IMG/VR virus record: IMGVR_UViG_3300019927_000007
Span: 1 to 35,542 of that record
Source: a virus
Length of the DNA stretch: 35,542 bases
Strand: one strand, 5' to 3'
Shown: positions 12,676-20,234 of the stretch, piece after piece
Layout of the letters: every line of letters begins with the position of its first letter
Numbering within the stretch: the stretch's first letter is position 1
The notes under the pieces: model-generated
The model's input: the letters and a program-made list of their open reading frames with translations, nothing else
What the model was told of the DNA's origin: nothing
Databases searched by the model: none
Translations under genes and position numbers: made by a program

Positions 12676-14834
12676 GATCCGCACTCAAAGAGTACGGAAG
12701 GGTTGAGCAGATAACTGCTCTTTAGTGGCGCTGGTAACTTTACGGGGTGATTACCGCTAACTCGAACGGATACCTCGACAGTCTACCTTACCCTATTGCT
12801 TACCTCTGTCCTACTCACCGTCATAAATCGGGGGTCTTGCGACGTACCGATCTTCGATTCGGCTTATTGTAGGCTGTTAACTCGGGGTCACAATGCTGGT
12901 CAATCGTGGTATAGCGACGATGCTACCTTTTGTGGAGCTTGTCGTCGTGTACCTCGCACTAATTCTAAGCTTGATGTGAGCCGTAATTAGCCAGCGTTTC
13001 GACGGTTTGTGTGGTGTACTTGCCACTATGAGGGATGCCTGTCGCGCCTAACGGTGGCTGTCCCTCGGGTGTTCGACCGGCCCTTGTGGAGGGCACTCAC
13101 TCCCCGCCTAATGTAATAGCTATTGGGATTTACGCGCTGTCGGTTCTTGGAGAGGACAGATCCCTCTCTCGTAACCTTGTGAGTTCCTATATTCTACTCT
13201 AACTGTCTGCGTGTATGTCGTGGTTCGTCTCTGACGGTGGGAATACCTTAGAGTAGAAGCATCCCGAGCCTTCGACAATACCGCGTCCCCGAAACAGGGA
13301 GACGCTATGCTAACCCGTATCAAACCGTGAACCGTGGTCGCTTCTACGGTACGACTTCCCGAGTTTGGTTTCGGTACTAACCTCAAAGAGGTACGACCAC
13401 TTTTCACGGCGACGGTCTTGGACGACGAGCCGCGCTTCGGATCACCCTATCGTTCGGGCTACGCATTTCGTCGTGGTTTTGACCACGCCCTGACGTGCTT
13501 ACACAAATTCGCCCTGTGGGAACCAGTTAGTGAAGCCGTATCACTACGAGTGACCGGACACTTCACCTCTCGGTGTCCCGTGGGGCGAACTACGTAATAT
13601 GTTTCTCCGCAAGCTATTCGCTCTCTGGATACTTGCATCTAAGTGCTGATCGTTGGTATTGGTTGACCGGACCCTCTCGGTGCCCGTTGGCCTATCCCGC
13701 AGGTGGGACCACTTATGCCTCTCTATCATCTGAGACTAATGGTTACTCATAGCGGTATTCGGTTAGCCCTTATACGGGCGTTGCCTGACCTTCTCGATGG
13801 TAACAACCCATCGGTACTGATCGGACTCACCGATACGTTCCCCACGGTCTTCTACCGTAGGTACTTCCCATCCGTATCATTGATCTTACCTGTGGGTCAC
13901 CTGTTTACCCAAGGATCTCAGTAGGTGCCTGTTTTCCCACAGGGGTTGGCGCTAACCATCGCTCTACTGTGTCCTCGTCCGGCTCTAAGTCCGGGGATCT
14001 TGGAGGTGACCGTAGGCTACCCGCTGGCAGGCGGGAGATCAGTAGCTACTTGGCTTCACTCTGATCTTACCAACGACCCTTGTTTGCTCTCGCGCAGTTT
14101 GGTCTATCCGATCCGAAGATCGGTGTCACGACCTACTTACCGTGAGATCCGCTTCACCTTTCGGTTGCACTCACCAGTAGCGTACTTCCGGTTGTCTCTC
14201 GACTACTGGGACATGGCTACCCCGTCGTTGGCGTCTCGGAGAAGTCTCTCCGCTACGATCAACACTTACTAACTTAAGGTTGGGTTTTGGTCACCCGCGA
14301 ACACAGGTAACATAGTTACCACTATGCGCTGTGTGGACTACCTTCACTCCTGATACTTCCCCTGTCGGGGGTACAGATGTTTCTCATTCGATCCGGTGAC
14401 TGCCCATTTCTGGTTACATGGGGCACCCACTTTTAAACCTACCTTACGGACCCCCCACCTACCTTTGCGGTGGGTTTAGATACCTCTCGTGATATCAGGT
14501 CGATCTGTACACCGGAACTACCTCAGTCCTTTAGCTTTCGCTTTAGCCGTCGCTACCTCACCTAACCGTTTTCTGGTGGCTCTCGACGGATAGCCGCAAG
14601 GCTACCCTCGGCCCTTTCCGGCACCACTTGCCGGATACTCGTACCAGACTTTGGTTGTGACTAAGGGAACCCCATCAGGTCGCATACCAGTCAGATTTGT
14701 CTTAGATGCGTCTAAGCATACCTGAAGTGCGCATCACGCCGTTCGTGAGTTCACCTGTGGGTAGTGAACCGGTGTACTCCGACGCCCCCCGGAGGGGGAC
14801 GCCGCCCGCGGTGGGTCGCTACCTGCCTGCCTGC
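12676..14834 (-). ncRNA. Giant structured non-coding RNA, about 2.1 kb, no known family recognised
   Basis: No frame above 115 aa exists on either strand, and none looks like a protein. On the minus strand perfect hairpins are dense: CCGATC-TTCG-GATCGG (14124-14109; a C(UUCG)G tetraloop), CACC-GAGA-GGTG near 13,570, ACC-GAAA-GGT near 14,160, AGC-GAAA-GCT near 14,536, GTC-GAGA-GAC near 14,197, CTTAGA-CGCA-TCTAAG near 14,708, and CCCCC-TCC-GGGGG near 14,790. TTCTACTCTAA pairs over 11 bp with TTAGAGTAGAA (13258-13248 with 13202-13192). UUCG and GNRA loops are stable only on the minus strand, which sets the strand. The 16S and 23S signatures I looked for (790 loop, 515 region, sarcin-ricin loop, PTC loop) are absent. 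A TATA box lies upstream and a tRNA-like element closes the 3' side. Exact ends are inferred. Confidence 0.8.
12705..12720 (-). terminator. Perfect 6-bp hairpin near the 3' end of the giant RNA
   Basis: GAGCAG-TTAT-CTGCTC on the minus strand, just before the tRNA-like element and followed by a small ACTC-TTT-GAGT hairpin (12693-12683). It has no U-tract, so I read it as a 3' structural hairpin or protective stem of the RNA rather than an intrinsic terminator. Confidence 0.45.
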
Positions 14835-14856
14835 ATTGAATAACAGGGGAGATAAT

Positions 14857-14864
14857 CATATAAA
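14857..14864 (-). promoter_or_regulatory. TATA box for the giant RNA / leftward unit
   Basis: The minus strand reads GTAAGG-TTTATATG, an archaeal TATA box with a purine-rich upstream (BRE-like) element. Transcription would start about 25 nt downstream, near 14,832-14,836, just before the GC-rich hairpins of the RNA. The same bases read CATATAAA on the + strand, so a weak rightward start is also possible. Confidence 0.6.
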
Positions 14865-14865
14865 C

Positions 14866-15335
14866 CTTACGCCCGGCGAAGGTGTAGGATTTGCACGTCT
14901 AAATTTGTCCGGGCACGCGCGGGCGGGCAAAGTTGAACCGGCGTTAAGAGCCTCTACCGCCTGAAATCCCCACGTAGAGCCAATATAGGCCCCCCAAGCA
15001 TGGACTACCTGATCATGGTATGTGATGGCATGGCATGATTGGGCACCTACGGGGGTTACAACCGGCAAGACTCTCCGGTATGTTAATCAGTCAGTTGGTA
15101 CATTAAAGTTGCACAGCAAGCGGATGGGAACGTTAGTCCGCGCGAAAATTTATGTGGATTTTGAGAGTCCCAAGTGGATTTCTCGCCTCGGTGACACTTC
15201 GGGTGGGCACCTGCATTGAACAACATAGTTGGGAACCGGCAAGAAAATCCGAGCAATGAAAAACTGCAAGTAATACATGGAGGTGACACAACCATGCTGA
15301 TGCTAACGGGCCACCGCGTGCCGCGACGTGGCCCA
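14866..15335. other. Non-coding divergent region with repeats; candidate packaging or control site
   Basis: About 470 bp between the two promoters without a convincing gene. CCTGCATTGAAYAACA occurs at 14,830-14,845 and 15,210-15,225 (15 of 16 bases identical), and AACCGGCAAGAnnnTCCG at 15,060 and 15,234. The second is part of a small CGG/CCG stem-loop. There are also an ATGGCATGG-type repeat near 15,027 and GCGGA/TCCGC and GGTG/CACC inverted repeats. Because it lies directly before the terminase small-subunit gene, a pac/cos recognition region is plausible; a regulatory RNA is the alternative. Confidence 0.4.
15308..15334 (+). promoter_or_regulatory. GC-rich inverted repeat (operator or hairpin) before the late promoter
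   Basis: GGGCCAC (15308-15314) and GTGGCCC (15328-15334) form a perfect 7-bp inverted repeat with an inner CGCG-TGC-CGCG. It ends five bases before the first TATA box of the late unit, so it is well placed as an operator or as a barrier between the divergent units. Confidence 0.5.
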
Positions 15336-15339
15336 CGGC

Positions 15340-15367
15340 TTATAAACTACCCCCCACCCTATATAAA
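15340..15367 (+). promoter_or_regulatory. Tandem TATA boxes of the late (virion) unit
   Basis: TTATAAA at 15,340-15,346 and TATATAAA at 15,360-15,367, twenty bases apart, both good archaeal TATA boxes. Predicted starts are near 15,370 and 15,392. The first late gene begins at 15,570, so the transcript would carry an unusually long leader (about 180-200 nt) for a haloarchaeal mRNA. Confidence 0.65.
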
Positions 15368-15421
15368 CCCTTGTCTATTCATTAGAGTAGGAAGGACGAA
15401 GCAGAGAGAGACTGTAAAAAG

Positions 15422-15545
15422 TACTGTTAACAGTAGCAGTTGAACTCTGCTGTGTTGTGCTGTGCTGTACTGTGGTGCTGTCCGTTGTTGCGTTCTCGAT
15501 GATAACAACCACAGTTAACCTTGTTACAGTTAACAGTACAGTTTA
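15422..15545 (+). promoter_or_regulatory. Late-gene leader with GTTAAC palindromes and GT-rich repeats
   Basis: TACTGTTAACAGTA (15,422-15,435) is a perfect 14-bp palindrome; a one-mismatch copy TACAGTTAACAGTA lies near 15,528 and a half copy ACAGTTAACC near 15,513. Between them is a run of CTGTG/TTGTG/CTGTA units. The same arrangement occurs at 8.2 kb on the minus strand. Operator sites for a viral regulator, or an RNA-level control element, are likely. Confidence 0.5.
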
Positions 15546-15569
15546 AAAGTAACCGGGGGAGACTACAAA

Positions 15570-16337
15570 ATGGCCGCAGGAGAACAAACAGGCGCGGATG
15601 CCCAAGAACTTGCCGAAATGCGGTTTAAGTATCAGGGTACCCCGAAACACGAAGCCGGTATCCCATTCGAAACAGCGTATTGTATCGAAAGTATTGGGAA
15701 ACAGCCGGATGAGTACGATGGGCCACAACGGTACTGTCGTAAGCGAGTAAAAAGATATACTGATGACAACGGGAAGGAGCGACACGCCCCCTCGTGTCGT
15801 TTCCACGGTGGCCGAAAAGGGGGAAATGCAGATCGTCTTGACGAACCGGGATTAGCTAACCTCTCACACGGATATTACGCTATGGAAGAACATCTACTTG
15901 AAGACTTGAGCGATAAAGAACGCCGCGCTTATGAGAAGATCATGGAGCGTGGGGCAGAGAACGGGATCACCAAAGATGATGATTTCTTCTCGTGGGAATC
16001 GCTTCAGTCACTTGCCCTTAACATTGTCACCGACCGCCGGTTGCGGAAGGTAATCAACAACGAGGGCGTCGTGAAGGAGGTTAACGAGTTTTCGGCGCAA
16101 GGTGAACTTCTCGACAAGAATGACGAGGAACATCACCTGCTCAGTATTTCGCAGTCGCAACGGCGGCTGATCGAGAAGCTGAAGGAGAATCTTGGACTGA
16201 CGCGCAAGCACAAAGACGAAATGGATGCCATCGAGGAAGGTGGCACTATTGAGTTCCTGTCCGAGGGCATGGAATCGGCGCTCGAAGATGGGGACGACTA
16301 CGATCCCGAGGATTGGGACGATGAGGAGTCCGGTTAA
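15570..16337 (+). CDS. Terminase small subunit (TerS), probable
   Basis: 255 residues, first gene of the packaging module and two short genes before TerL, the normal TerS place. The N-terminal third has the pattern of many TerS proteins that recognise DNA: YCxx...RYCRKR...APSCRFHGGRKGG (Cys and His of a 'C...C..HGG' cluster), then helical segments (DLSDKERRAYEKIMERG; SQRRLIEKLKENLGLTRKHKDEM) that could form the oligomeric ring. The C-terminus is very acidic, as expected for the TerL-contacting tail. TerS binds the packaging site and stimulates TerL. Confidence 0.7.
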   Translation: MAAGEQTGADAQELAEMRFKYQGTPKHEAGIPFETAYCIESIGKQPDEYDGPQRYCRKRVKRYTDDNGKERHAPSCRFHGGRKGGNADRLDEPGLANLSHGYYAMEEHLLEDLSDKERRAYEKIMERGAENGITKDDDFFSWESLQSLALNIVTDRRLRKVINNEGVVKEVNEFSAQGELLDKNDEEHHLLSISQSQRRLIEKLKENLGLTRKHKDEMDAIEEGGTIEFLSEGMESALEDGDDYDPEDWDDEESG

Positions 16338-16647
16338 CACCTCGGTTCGGGAATTTTCACACGGATACGCCATTACGGAGTTTAATCTGGACGTTGGCAA
16401 TTACGAGAACGTCCAGATTTCAACATACCGGGCAGAAGATATTCGTGAATGGTGGTTTAGATCAGGGGCGGCGGCGTCCGTTCCTGTTGTTATCAAGGCT
16501 GATAACAGACCGATGGTTCCCGAGGAAAATGACGACGTAGATTACGCAACGTTGCGCGTTCCCGCGGACATGATAGATGAACGAGGTACTGAATCGTTCC
16601 TGATTCCAAATGAACAGCACACACGGCTTCTCATGGGGTTTGTGTGA
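16321..16647 (+). CDS. Hypothetical protein between TerS and TerL, 108 aa
   Basis: I start it at the ATG at 16,321, which overlaps the end of TerS by 17 bp; longer frames run through TerS. The product looks like a small alpha/beta protein (NVQISTYRAEDIREWWFRSG; VPVVIKADNRPMVPEEND; YATLRVPADMIDERGTESF). No family recognised. It is coupled by TGATG-type overlap to the next small gene. Confidence 0.55.
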   Translation: MRSPVNTSVREFSHGYAITEFNLDVGNYENVQISTYRAEDIREWWFRSGAAASVPVVIKADNRPMVPEENDDVDYATLRVPADMIDERGTESFLIPNEQHTRLLMGFV

Positions 16648-16790
16648 TGGTTGACCCAAGTGCCACGGAAGGACATAACGTCGCCACAGGCGGCGGAGAG
16701 GTCGGTCATTTGATCGTTGAGAAGGATGGCGATGCGTGGATTCAGGCTGATAATATCAATTCCTTCGTTTCAATAGATAACTGCGTATAA
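16647..16790 (+). CDS. Hypothetical microprotein, 47 aa
   Basis: ATG at 16,647 overlaps the preceding TGA, and its TAA (16,788-16,790) overlaps the TerL start as TAATG. The sequence VDPSATEGHNVATGGGEVG followed by LIVEKDGDAWIQADNI suggests a small beta-hairpin protein. No family recognised; the double coupling supports translation. Confidence 0.55.
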   Translation: MVDPSATEGHNVATGGGEVGHLIVEKDGDAWIQADNINSFVSIDNCV

Positions 16791-18517
16791 TGGATAGTAA
16801 ATTAGCCGAAAAGTTCGCCAATAACACCGAATATTCGTTTTCGGAGTTGGTTGAACGGTGGAATGGGGCACCTGAAAAGGTCGCAGAGGACTTATTTCAG
16901 GCTCAGAACCCGGACACCGGTAAAATGGAGTCTATTGACGTTTTTAGCTACCAAGCGCAGTTTCTACACGCTTATTTCTTTAGTGACGCGACGATCCTGA
17001 ACACGTACAAAGGTCGTCGGATTGGGATGTCGTATATTGCCTGTATTGCGATCATTATTGACGGGCTTCGACACCCAAACATGGAGTTTCCGATTCTGGC
17101 CACGAAGAAAGAGCAGGCTCAGGATCGAATATCTGATATTGAGACGCTTTTGAAGTCGTCTCCACTTCCGTTCGATGAGCTGGTGGACACCAACAACAAA
17201 GGTGAAATTATCCTTTATAATGGGTCCACATTCAAGGCGTACACCGCAAATCCCGATAATGCACGGGGAATTACGGCTCGAACCGTCTTTATTGACGAAA
17301 TGGCCTTCGTTGAGGATCAAGAGAAGGTTATTGAAGCGTTTATGCCGACGATTTCCCTTGGCTCTAAGGGTAAACTCCTCCAAATTTCGACTCCAAAAGT
17401 CTCTAACGACCTTTTTGTAGAGACAAACAAGCGTGGGAGAGATGGTGCAGACGACGTTGTTTCGATCAAACAACCCACATTCTCCAACGCAGAAGAAATT
17501 GACATTGAGGTTCCGTTAACTGAACAGCCTGCAAAGGTTGTCAGACCGGATATGAACGCGGCGGCGTTCGAATCTCAACGTCTTTCGGACCCGCAAGGCT
17601 TCGCGCAAGAGTACTTGTGTCGTCCAATTTCGGACGAATATCGGTTCTTTGCCGAAGATTCGATTGACAGGTCACAAAAGCGCGGATCAGCGGAGAGTTA
17701 CGAATACGGAGCGTATGTTGGTGCCGAAAGAGGCGGACTGATGGTCGCGGGCATCGACCTTGGTGCTTCAGGCGACGATACAGTAATTTCGGTGTTTGAA
17801 CATACGGGGAAGCGTCGGTATCTCCGGTACCACGAGGTTATTACCAACCAAACGCTCCAACTTTCAGGTATTCGAGATCCCGACCGTGGGAATCCGAACC
17901 ACCTGATTAAGCGATTTAAAGACTTGAAATCTCAGATCGGCATTGACCACATGGTGATTGATGCGACTGGGATGGGGAAGTTCTTCGATTCCAATATCAC
18001 GAACGTTCTCGGACGTGGTGTCCACAAGTTCGATTTCAACCAGCAAGAAGACTGGTTCGATATGGCTGGTGACCTAAATGCGGCACTTCGAGAGGATATG
18101 GTCACCCTTGTTCCCGACGACGATATGGCTGACCAGTTGAAGTCGATGGTCAAAACGCAAGACGAAGACTGGAAAAAGCCGAAACTAACCGGAAAGAATC
18201 ATTCGAAAGATGGGAAAGACGACATCGCGGTGTCGTTGATCCTTGGTGCATACCCGGTGATGTTAAACTCGCAACGGTCACAGCGGATGCACGCTTCAGA
18301 AGACGACGAATACGCTCCGGCTGAAGGTGAACCTCGACCCGATCCAGATGGTCGTGTCCGGTCATCATCGGGAACGGCTGTTCTCCAAAATTCTGATCGA
18401 AATAATAACCGGAACTTTTCAGGTGGCAGTAAACGGTCGGGATCAGCGTATAGTTCTCGTGGTATTGGTGAACCAAAGAGCGATGGGCGGTCATATAATC
18501 GGCGGCACTCACGATGA
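16790..18517 (+). CDS. Terminase large subunit (TerL)
   Basis: 575 residues, the DNA-packaging motor and nuclease. ATPase domain: deviant Walker A KGRRIGMS (residues 74-81), Walker B TVFIDE (165-170) and coupling motif ISTP (199-202). C-terminal RNase H-like nuclease: GIDLGASGDD (D323), VIDATGMG (D391) and KDDIAVSL (D477/D478) supply the metal-binding acids. Length and motif order are those of myovirus/siphovirus TerL proteins. The last 70 residues are polar and Ser/Arg-rich. It overlaps the portal start by an ATGA-type junction. Confidence 0.95.
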   Translation: MDSKLAEKFANNTEYSFSELVERWNGAPEKVAEDLFQAQNPDTGKMESIDVFSYQAQFLHAYFFSDATILNTYKGRRIGMSYIACIAIIIDGLRHPNMEFPILATKKEQAQDRISDIETLLKSSPLPFDELVDTNNKGEIILYNGSTFKAYTANPDNARGITARTVFIDEMAFVEDQEKVIEAFMPTISLGSKGKLLQISTPKVSNDLFVETNKRGRDGADDVVSIKQPTFSNAEEIDIEVPLTEQPAKVVRPDMNAAAFESQRLSDPQGFAQEYLCRPISDEYRFFAEDSIDRSQKRGSAESYEYGAYVGAERGGLMVAGIDLGASGDDTVISVFEHTGKRRYLRYHEVITNQTLQLSGIRDPDRGNPNHLIKRFKDLKSQIGIDHMVIDATGMGKFFDSNITNVLGRGVHKFDFNQQEDWFDMAGDLNAALREDMVTLVPDDDMADQLKSMVKTQDEDWKKPKLTGKNHSKDGKDDIAVSLILGAYPVMLNSQRSQRMHASEDDEYAPAEGEPRPDPDGRVRSSSGTAVLQNSDRNNNRNFSGGSKRSGSAYSSRGIGEPKSDGRSYNRRHSR

Positions 18518-19959
18518 TGAATCAAGGACAAACAGATACCTATAACCTGCTTCAAGAGGCCGGTAATAAGGGAGAACTCGATTTTGCTCTTGAGTCTTCC
18601 AAAGCGGTTGTTCAGTCAACCGGAGCGGGTAGTGATCCCCGTCCAGAAGGGCCTCCTGAAACACGAATTGAAGAATTTCGTACCGTTTACAACTCAGATC
18701 CACTTGTCGGCCAAGCTGTCGATAAGATTGTTGAATACCTTGTTGGTTCAGGATTTAACATTGAACCTCGGAACGTTCCTTATACGGACACCGAGCAAAC
18801 TGCTGAAGACATTTCAGAGCTGAAACGGCTTATTGAACTGTCTGATTTTAATGGTGTTCTTATTGACTGGGTTCGTCGAGCCGTAATCGACGGCACAGCC
18901 TTTCTTGAGCTTGTTTGGGACTCCGAAACAGATACCTTTGAACCAAATATCCTCCCGGCGTTGGATATGGAGATTCAGACCGACGAGTTCGGTAATGATG
19001 ATCTCTATATTCTTGAAACGGCTGGCGATGATGATGACCCTGAGTATGAATCACATGAAGTAGCCTGTCTTCGATTCCACAAAAAACCGAAAGAAGTGTG
19101 GGGTCACTCCTTCATTCAACGAGCGCAAGAGCAGGCCGATATGCTTCGTGACATGGAGATCGACATGGCGCGGTTCATCTCCACGAAAGCGTATCCACCG
19201 ATCCTGTGGAAACTCGGTGACGCTGAAAATAACATCCATTGGACTGACGAGCAGATTGAAGGATGGCTGGACACCGTTGAACAGATCGAACCTGATTCAA
19301 TGCTCGCGGCAGGTGATGATGTTGATTATGACGTTGTAGGGTCAACCTCAACAAGTTCCGAGTCCGGGGTAATGAACCTCGACGGGACGTTTAATCATCT
19401 TCAAAGCCGGGTCGCAACCGCGTTCGGGATTCCGGCCTTCTTGCTGAACCTCGATTCGGGTACCGGGCGAAACGATTCCGTGACGATGATGCCGTCTTTT
19501 GACAGACGGATTCAGTCACTTCGAGTGCCCATTCAAAATGCGGTGGAACAACAGATTTTCCGTTCCATCATGGGTCACCCGGACCCTGAAAACTTCAACG
19601 AGATGGTGCCCCGGTTCGAATTTGGGGAACACTCGTCCGAAGAAGAACGGCTTGAGACTGACGAGGCCCTTAAGTTGTTCAATAATGGGTTCTTGACCCG
19701 AGAGGCGTTTGCAGAACGGGTTGGCATTGATCCTGAAGTTGAAATGCCGTCTATTGACGAACTGAATAACGAAATCGTGCCTTTGATTCAGCAGATGTCT
19801 GGTAAAGGTGATGATATTCAGAATCCTGACGGCGGCTCTCCAACTGATACTGGTGGTGGTGCTGAAAGCTCTGGTAACGAGGTCAAATCACGAGAGAATC
19901 CTGAAGAAGACAATTCCGATGATAACAGTCGCAACAAACGGAGCGTTGATGAAGAATAA
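18514..19959 (+). CDS. Portal protein
   Basis: 481 residues directly after TerL. Features typical of HK97/SPP1-type portals: N-terminal SDPLVGQAVDKIVEYLVGSG, a clip/stem region, the segment DMEIDMARFISTKAYPPILW, and AFGIPAFLLNLDSG ('fGiP..ll') before the crown. The C-terminus is polar, acidic and probably disordered. The portal dodecamer sits at one capsid vertex and passes DNA. Two adjacent ATGs (18,514 and 18,517) could start it. Confidence 0.9.
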   Translation: MMNQGQTDTYNLLQEAGNKGELDFALESSKAVVQSTGAGSDPRPEGPPETRIEEFRTVYNSDPLVGQAVDKIVEYLVGSGFNIEPRNVPYTDTEQTAEDISELKRLIELSDFNGVLIDWVRRAVIDGTAFLELVWDSETDTFEPNILPALDMEIQTDEFGNDDLYILETAGDDDDPEYESHEVACLRFHKKPKEVWGHSFIQRAQEQADMLRDMEIDMARFISTKAYPPILWKLGDAENNIHWTDEQIEGWLDTVEQIEPDSMLAAGDDVDYDVVGSTSTSSESGVMNLDGTFNHLQSRVATAFGIPAFLLNLDSGTGRNDSVTMMPSFDRRIQSLRVPIQNAVEQQIFRSIMGHPDPENFNEMVPRFEFGEHSSEEERLETDEALKLFNNGFLTREAFAERVGIDPEVEMPSIDELNNEIVPLIQQMSGKGDDIQNPDGGSPTDTGGGAESSGNEVKSRENPEEDNSDDNSRNKRSVDEE

Positions 19960-19961
19960 AT

Positions 19962-20234
19962 ATGAACGACTCCGAAAACAAACAACTTGACGACATACAC
20001 GATGAAGTTAAAGGATCTCATGCTCAGTTAGGTGCAATAGACGAACGCACGAGGAGTATTCAAAGAGAACTTGAGAATATATCTGATAGTGTTGAAGATA
20101 ACGAAACAGATATAGATAAACTTCAGAGTGAGGTGAAGCGAAACACCACCATTGTAGGCGGTGTAACTGGTGGTTTAGGAATGGTCCTGTTGTGGCTTGC
20201 GGATAAAGTCACTCGGGTTATGCACATAACATGA
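19962..20234 (+). CDS. Coiled-coil protein with C-terminal membrane segment, 90 aa
   Basis: Residues about 5-60 are a charged coiled coil (HDEVKGSHAQLGAIDERTRS; QRELENISDSVEDNETDIDK), followed by one hydrophobic span VGGVTGGLGMVLLWLADKV. The plan matches XhlA/holin-like proteins and t-SNARE-like phage proteins. It lies between portal and protease, an odd place for a lysis gene. Holin, superinfection or ejection-related membrane protein are all possible. It overlaps the protease start (ATGA). Confidence 0.6.
   Translation: MNDSENKQLDDIHDEVKGSHAQLGAIDERTRSIQRELENISDSVEDNETDIDKLQSEVKRNTTIVGGVTGGLGMVLLWLADKVTRVMHIT

Noticed and set aside
12605-12690. Intron-containing tRNA-Met (CAT) at element 6
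   Set aside because: CAT is in a loop, but I could not find a matching 5' half with a D-arm upstream; kept only as an alternative reading.
13703-14272. Plus-strand open frames of 73 and 115 aa in the structured region
   Set aside because: Low-complexity translations rich in Leu, Pro, Ser and Arg without family features and unlike the acidic proteins of this genome; they lie antisense to the stem-loops and lack coupling or promoters.
12676-14834. A ribosomal RNA gene
   Set aside because: Length and structure first suggest rRNA, but on neither strand did I find universal 16S motifs (515 region, 790 loop, 3' anti-Shine-Dalgarno end) or 23S motifs (sarcin-ricin loop, peptidyl-transferase loop, 1900 region).
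12676-14834. Self-splicing group I or II intron
   Set aside because: No intron-encoded protein, no recognisable domain V (group II) or P7/P3 core (group I), and no split gene on the flanks.
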